This document shows, one piece after another, positions 60,740 to 64,000 of a DNA stretch of 64,000 nt (the stretch's first letter is position 1; each line of letters opens with the position of its first letter). Both the position numbers and the translations under genes were made by a program. Source of the DNA: Chloracidobacterium sp. (GTDB lineage Bacteria > Acidobacteriota > Blastocatellia > Pyrinomonadales > Pyrinomonadaceae); NCBI GenBank assembly GCA_016716365.1, contig JADJWM010000017.1:434001-498000 (forward strand). Reading direction: 5' to 3'. A model generated the notes under the pieces. That model was not told the DNA's origin and did not search any database. It was given only the letters and a program-made list of their open reading frames with translations.

Positions 60740-61855
60740 TCATAAGATTGTCAGCAATTGTGCCAGTTCTGCGGGAAGTTCGGAAGTGAATGAGAGTCGT
60801 TCGCTGGTGTTCGGGTGGGTGAATGCGAGCCTTTCGGCGTGGAGGAAAAACCGTCCGAGCTTCTCAACGGCTTTCTTGACCTCAATATTCGCGATGGTGT
60901 TGTCGCGGCCTTCGTTGTAGGTGGTGTCGCCGACTACGGGGTGGTTGACCGATGCGAGGTGGACGCGGATCTGGTGGGTGCGGCCGGTTTTGATCTCGAC
61001 TTCGAGCAGGGTGAACTTTTCGAAACGCTGCCGCACGCGCCAATGGCTGATAGCCTGGCGCCCGTTGGCGGCGACGGTCATTTTTGTGCGGTGCCAGCGG
61101 TCGCGGGTGATGGGGCGGTCGATGGTGCCGGAGTTGTCCCGCGGGCTGCCGTGAACGAGGGCGACATAGGTTTTTTCTACTGTGCGATTTCTGAACTGCT
61201 CGGCCAGTTTTTCCTGCGTCTGCTCGTCCTTGGCGACGACGATCAGGCCTGAGGTGTCTTTGTCGAGGCGGTGAACGATGCCGACCCGGTGCCCGGCGGC
61301 CGGGCCGCGCGAGTCGGTACCGCCTGCGGTAGCGGGTGGTTGAACCGGAGCATTCAGGTTCTGCTCGCCGCCGAGAACAACCCCGTCCGCCCCTTGGAAA
61401 GCAGGGGCATCCACCCCTGCTTCGTAAAGAGGGGAGCCCTTGATGCCGAAGTGCCAGGCTATAGCATTTGCGAGTGTTCCTGAAGCGATCCCGGCTCCCG
61501 GATGCACGACCATACCGGCGGGCTTGTTGATGACGGCCAGGTATTCGTCCTCGAAAACAATGTCGAGCGGGATGTTCTCGGGCTCGAAGCGTGCGGCGGG
61601 CTCTTCGATCAGGTCGATATCCAATTCATCGCCGGGGCGGAGTTTGTATGAGGCTTTCGCGGGCCTTTCGTTGACTAGGACGTCACCATTCTCGATCAAC
61701 TTTTGCAGCTGCGAGCGCGACCAGCCTTCGATGTGTTCGGCAAGAAACGCATCAAGACGCTTTCCCGCATCCGCAGCGGTCGACGTCAATATTATCGATT
61801 GGGGTTCCGAATTAACCACGATCCAATTGTTAATTGTTAATTGGAGAATTGCCAA
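60740..61855 (-). CDS. rluD: RluD/RluA-family 23S rRNA pseudouridine synthase with an in-frame repeat insertion
   Basis: A 371-residue large-subunit pseudouridine synthase. An S4 domain (SRSQLQKLIENGDVLVNERP, about 46-65) precedes the catalytic domain with VINKPAGMVVHPG, GIVHRLDKDTSGLIVVAKD (catalytic Asp in HRLDKDTSG), and KTGRTHQIRVHLA with HPVVGDTTYN. Residues about 139-187, between the KPAGMVVHPG and HRLDKDTSG motifs, are an extra stretch of about 45 residues not found in typical RluD and encoded by dispersed repeat sequence. The upstream start TTG 61855 falls in a heptamer array. GTG 61819 is a more credible start. It modifies uridines in helix 69 if it is RluD proper. Confidence 0.9.
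   Translation of the reverse strand: MAILQLTINNWIVVNSEPQSIILTSTAADAGKRLDAFLAEHIEGWSRSQLQKLIENGDVLVNERPAKASYKLRPGDELDIDLIEEPAARFEPENIPLDIVFEDEYLAVINKPAGMVVHPGAGIASGTLANAIAWHFGIKGSPLYEAGVDAPAFQGADGVVLGGEQNLNAPVQPPATAGGTDSRGPAAGHRVGIVHRLDKDTSGLIVVAKDEQTQEKLAEQFRNRTVEKTYVALVHGSPRDNSGTIDRPITRDRWHRTKMTVAANGRQAISHWRVRQRFEKFTLLEVEIKTGRTHQIRVHLASVNHPVVGDTTYNEGRDNTIANIEVKKAVEKLGRFFLHAERLAFTHPNTSERLSFTSELPAELAQLLTIL
61311..61442. repeat. Dispersed palindromic elements inside the rluD-like gene
   Basis: 61376-61442 is an inverted third copy of the 41931-41985 element (on the minus strand TTTACGAAGCAGGGGTGGAT, stem GCAGGGG/CCCCTGC, then GGACGGGGTTGTTC). 61311-61346 resembles CGGTCGCTACCGCTCCCGGT at 42714. 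Both are read through in frame as protein LYEAGVDAPAFQGADGVVL and QPPATAGGTDS, without a stop. Confidence 0.8.
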
Positions 61856-61912
61856 TTGGCAGAATAAATACCTGCCAATTTACAGTTCCGTCAATGGACA
61901 ATTTACAATTGT
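61821..61912. repeat. Heptamer-period array between lgt and the rluD-like gene
   Basis: Units such as CCAATT-G, TTAATTG and TACAATT recur with 7-base spacing over about 90 bases, with one or two one-base slips. The array supplies the stop codon and last codons of lgt (61903 on) and the extended N-terminal frame of the rluD-like gene. Confidence 0.85.
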
Positions 61913-62709
61913 GCCTTTGTTGGTACGCGCCGAAGGCGCATGATCAGGAAACATGCGCAAGATACCGCTACGATAAGGCTGATCAATTGCGAGGGCGACA
62001 GTCCAGTCATTGCGGTTGTTCCGAAAAGATCACCGCGTTGAGGGTCGTCGCGGATGAACTCGATCGTGAAGCGAAAGATCGAATAAATGAATCCGTAGGC
62101 GATAAGCACCTGGCCGTCAAACTTCTTTCGGCGGTGCAGCCAGAAGAGGAACCCGAATACTGCCAGCATCGTGAACGATTCGATCAGCTGCGTCGGGTGC
62201 AGGAAAAGGTCGCTGCCGTCCGGACCGTACATCGGCACTCCGGTGTAATCGTGGCCTTTCTCGCCGAAGTGCACGCCCCAAAACCAGTCGGTCGGCTTTC
62301 CCCAGCAGCATCCCGCCGCAAAACAGCCCTGCCGGCCAAGTGCCTGACCCAGCGCGACGCCGGGGGCGAAAGCATCCGCCACCTTCCAAAAAGGCAGCTT
62401 ATACAAAGGCACAAGTATCGCTACGGCAAGGAAACCGCCGATCAATCCGCCATAATAAACCCCGCCAGATCGCAGGAAATCGAGCGAGAATATTTGCACA
62501 TTCTCTTCGACAAAGAACATTAGGACCTTCGACCCTATAAGGCCGCCAAGCAATGTCCAAAGCCCCAGATCGTAAATACGTTCCTTCGGAAGGCCGTCAT
62601 TGGCCGCAAGGCGCGAGGCGACGAACAACGCAAGCAACATCCCCAGAGCCAGCCACAGGCCGTAGCTGGTTATTGGAAAGTCGCCGATGCGAAAAAGTTC
62701 AGGATACAT
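61903..62709 (-). CDS. lgt: Prolipoprotein diacylglyceryl transferase
   Basis: A 268-residue inner-membrane enzyme with seven likely membrane segments. The Lgt signature GQALGRQGCFAAGCCWGKPT (about residues 130-149), the upstream GGVYYGGLIGGFLA, LHPTQLIESFTM and RFTIEFIRDDPQRG all match. It transfers diacylglycerol from phosphatidylglycerol to the lipobox cysteine of prelipoproteins. The last residues KAQL and stop are encoded in a heptamer array. With lspA 385 bases upstream it forms a lipoprotein-maturation pair split by the four-helix-bundle gene. Confidence 0.95.
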   Translation of the reverse strand: MYPELFRIGDFPITSYGLWLALGMLLALFVASRLAANDGLPKERIYDLGLWTLLGGLIGSKVLMFFVEENVQIFSLDFLRSGGVYYGGLIGGFLAVAILVPLYKLPFWKVADAFAPGVALGQALGRQGCFAAGCCWGKPTDWFWGVHFGEKGHDYTGVPMYGPDGSDLFLHPTQLIESFTMLAVFGFLFWLHRRKKFDGQVLIAYGFIYSIFRFTIEFIRDDPQRGDLFGTTAMTGLSPSQLISLIVAVSCACFLIMRLRRVPTKAQL

Positions 62710-62718
62710 CGTTTAGAT

Positions 62719-63134
62719 GTCAGTAGACAGAAGTCAGAAATCAGCCCGGATCTTGCTCATATAGCTTGTTAGCATTTTGCTGATCTCTTCCAGATTCAAA
62801 CGCAACTCTTTTGTTTCGGCATAGCTCAAGTCCGATGAGAGTCGCAGATAATAGCGACATTCTTCTAGGGAGCCTATCGCTATGTTGTAAAACCTTAGTT
62901 TGTCAGGTTTGCTTGACCTTCGAAATCCTTCGGCAAAGTTCGCCGGGATCGAAACCGCTGCTCGGCGGATCTGCGAAGTCAATCCGAATAATTCGTGCTT
63001 TGGAAATGGCTCGGTCAATCGGTACACGTCCAGAACAAACTGATGAGATTTATTCCATGCTTCGATATCCTCGAATGATCGTGCGGGTGTCATTCAACTC
63101 TCCGCCTTCTGATTACTGACTTCTTTATTCTGAC
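62719..63134. mobile_element. Candidate IVS-like element: inverted heptamer arrays bracketing a four-helix-bundle gene
   Basis: A 26-base arm at 62719-62744 (GTCAGTA-GACAGAA-GTCAGAA-ATCAG) is the inverted complement of 63109-63134 at 22 of 26 positions. Each arm is a 7-base-period array. The only content is the four-helix-bundle gene 62734-63093. The left arm contains its stop, and the right arm lies in the 3' end of lspA. The layout resembles the intervening sequences in 23S rRNA genes that encode S23-type proteins between inverted arms. Mobility is inferred, not shown. Confidence 0.55.
62734..63093 (-). CDS. Four-helix-bundle protein, S23/IVS family
   Basis: A 119-residue protein of the S23/intervening-sequence (PF05635-type) four-helix-bundle family. 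Family landmarks are FEDIEAWNKSHQFVLDVYRL, PKHELFGLTSQIRRAAVSIP followed by ANFAEGF, and SLEECRYYLRLSSDLSY. It is all-alpha and likely a homo-pentamer. Related proteins are encoded by intervening sequences of 23S rRNA and are structurally similar to Avd of diversity-generating retroelements, a nucleic-acid-binding helper. ATG 63093 follows the lspA stop TGA immediately (TGAATG), so translation is coupled. The gene is bracketed by inverted heptamer arrays, suggesting it was inserted between lspA and lgt. Confidence 0.92.
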   Translation of the reverse strand: MTPARSFEDIEAWNKSHQFVLDVYRLTEPFPKHELFGLTSQIRRAAVSIPANFAEGFRRSSKPDKLRFYNIAIGSLEECRYYLRLSSDLSYAETKELRLNLEEISKMLTSYMSKIRADF

Positions 63135-63618
63135 TTCGCTTAGACAAAAACAGATCGATGATCATCAGTCCGGCGCCGACAACGATCGCCATATCGGCAA
63201 CGTTGAAAGTTGGGTAATGCCACGAGCCGAACTGTACGTCGATATAATCAACAACAAAGCCTAGCCGGATGCGATCGGTCACGTTCCCAGCGATACCCGC
63301 GAGCAATAGGGCGAGTGCACCGAGGATCCGGTCGTCAGAACGCGGCGTCCGCCAGAAAAAATAAAGTACGAGGGCGGCCGCAAACATTGCAACAAGCGAG
63401 AGGCCCCATCGCCCGGGATCGCCGTACTCATCGAGCATCGAGAACGCGACGCCGGTGTTCTGGGCATAGGCAAAATTAAGGAAACCAGGGATGACCTGAA
63501 CGTCGTCGCCAAACCTGAGCCGGCGTACGGCCCAGGCCTTGGTCGACTGGTCTATCAAGAAAACCCCGCCTGCAATGGCGAGGTATGCAAGTTTCCAAAT
63601 AAGGTCCTTTTTGTTCAC
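63094..63618 (-). CDS. lspA: Lipoprotein signal peptidase (signal peptidase II)
   Basis: A 174-residue aspartyl membrane protease with four membrane segments. It has FLIDQSTKAWAVRRL, FAYAQNTGVAFSML, then GNVTDRIRLGFVVDYIDV and FNVADMAIVVGAG, supplying the two catalytic Asp residues (NVTDR and FNVADM). It cleaves the signal peptide of diacylglyceryl-modified prolipoproteins made by Lgt. The start is GTG 63618, overlapping the previous stop by one base. The last residues, roughly KRSQNKEVSNQKAES, are encoded by the heptamer array at 63108-63142, so the C-terminus has been rewritten by repeat sequence compared with usual LspA. Confidence 0.95.
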   Translation of the reverse strand: MNKKDLIWKLAYLAIAGGVFLIDQSTKAWAVRRLRFGDDVQVIPGFLNFAYAQNTGVAFSMLDEYGDPGRWGLSLVAMFAAALVLYFFWRTPRSDDRILGALALLLAGIAGNVTDRIRLGFVVDYIDVQFGSWHYPTFNVADMAIVVGAGLMIIDLFLSKRSQNKEVSNQKAES

Positions 63619-64000
63619 TATTGTCTAGTCGTCGACGCGGCATGCTTCGGCTCAGCGAAGAAGGTCTTGTTCACTATTTTCCATTCGCCGTTTATCTTGA
63701 GCAGCGTCATGTAATCCACAAACTTCACGGCCGGATAATCCAGCACGATACGCGCGATCGCTGCATTTCCCGCCACGTCGATCGATTCGATCGCACGCTT
63801 TCGCTTTGCCTCGTCGGCTGCGGGCTTACCGGACATTCCGCCGATATATTCGGCGAATGACCGCGTCGTGTATTTTCCGTCGCGGATAAATATCAGGTTT
63901 CCCTCAGTGTGGAATGCCTTCCGCATAAACTCCGGGTCACCGGTCTCGTGCCCTTTGATGTAATTTTCGAGCGGCACGCGCACCGCTTCCTTTTCCGAGT
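63618..64000 (-). CDS. NTF2-like (lumazine-binding type) small protein, partial at window end
   Basis: A reading frame from the window edge to the stop at 63618 encodes at least 126 residues. It begins SEKEAVRVPLENYIKGHETG and continues AFHTEGNLIFIRDGKYTTRS, then VDYMTLLKINGEWKIVNKTF, the layout of Lumazine_bd_2/NTF2-like proteins, which form a cone-shaped alpha/beta barrel. Function is varied or unknown in this family. GTG 63983 is internal to the fold, so the true start is beyond the window. Its stop overlaps the lspA GTG by one base, which indicates translational coupling with the lipoprotein genes. Confidence 0.85.
   Translation of the reverse strand, partial: SEKEAVRVPLENYIKGHETGDPEFMRKAFHTEGNLIFIRDGKYTTRSFAEYIGGMSGKPAADEAKRKRAIESIDVAGNAAIARIVLDYPAVKFVDYMTLLKINGEWKIVNKTFFAEPKHAASTTRQ

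Noticed and set aside
1..64000. tRNA, rRNA and riboswitch genes
   Set aside because: No cloverleaf with a GGTTCGAATCC-type arm and acceptor stem, no rRNA segment and no known riboswitch core could be identified by eye. Small or unusual RNAs could be missed.

Overview
The window is a bacterial chromosome segment. The features point to a diderm with an outer membrane and suggest Acidobacteriota, probably class Blastocatellia (Pyrinomonadaceae-like). This taxonomic call is inference from gene content: CadC-like winged-helix/TPR regulators, a TonB protein, a NodU-type carbamoyltransferase/asparagine synthase exopolysaccharide locus, and an RNase E/G with a huge insert. GTG and TTG starts are common. 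No rRNA or tRNA gene, CRISPR array, transposase or tyrosine recombinase was recognised.

Layout. 1-25.5 kb: an almost entirely plus-strand surface polysaccharide locus. It holds the end of a heptose-kinase-like gene, a Wzx-type flippase, several GT4 glycosyltransferases (two are tandem paralogues, one is frameshifted), a GT61 protein, two carbamoyltransferases, an NAD-dependent sugar epimerase, RmlA-like and RmlC-like enzymes, an asparagine synthase, a polysaccharide deacetylase, a methyltransferase, a WecA-type initiating transferase fused to a CapD-type N-terminal domain, a TPR protein and an O-antigen ligase. Together these could make a lipid-linked oligosaccharide, decorate it, flip it and polymerise or transfer it.

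25.5-30.6 kb: a very large exported TPR protein with a lysine/glutamate/proline-rich region, a conserved hypothetical gene and a coiled-coil zinc-ribbon protein. 30.6-32.9 kb: an integron-cassette-like patch with two attC-like sites, three minus-strand cassette-type genes and an imperfect direct repeat that duplicates the 3' end of the neighbouring polA. 32.9-38 kb: a Klenow-type DNA polymerase I without 5' nuclease domain, and an Rne/Rng ribonuclease with about 390 residues inserted in its S1 domain. 38-41.9 kb: a module flanked by a second copy of the ribonuclease gene's tail and terminator. It holds a CadC-like regulator, a small Cys/HTH protein and a candidate papain-fold/LysM protein. 41.7-43.8 kb: a repeat-rich zone with hairpins and heptamer arrays around one small gene.

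43.8-51.2 kb: a minus-strand proteostasis cluster (a Clp ATPase without the long ClpB-type middle domain, GrpE, ClpB, Hsp20). 51.2-58.3 kb: nucleoside transport and salvage (two ABC permeases, purine nucleoside phosphorylase, uridine kinase, cytidine deaminase), then an exported amidohydrolase and a TonB-type protein. 58.4-64 kb: a GH20 hexosaminidase, an RluD-like pseudouridine synthase carrying an in-frame repeat insertion, Lgt, a four-helix-bundle (S23/IVS-type) gene, LspA and an NTF2-like protein.

The most unusual signal is a family of degenerate arrays with exact 7-base periodicity, found at more than ten intergenic places with many different heptamer words. One pair, in inverted orientation, precisely brackets the four-helix-bundle gene inserted between lgt and lspA and has extended the LspA C-terminus. 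This looks like a small mobile or intervening-sequence-like system, and it is my best candidate for undescribed biology here.
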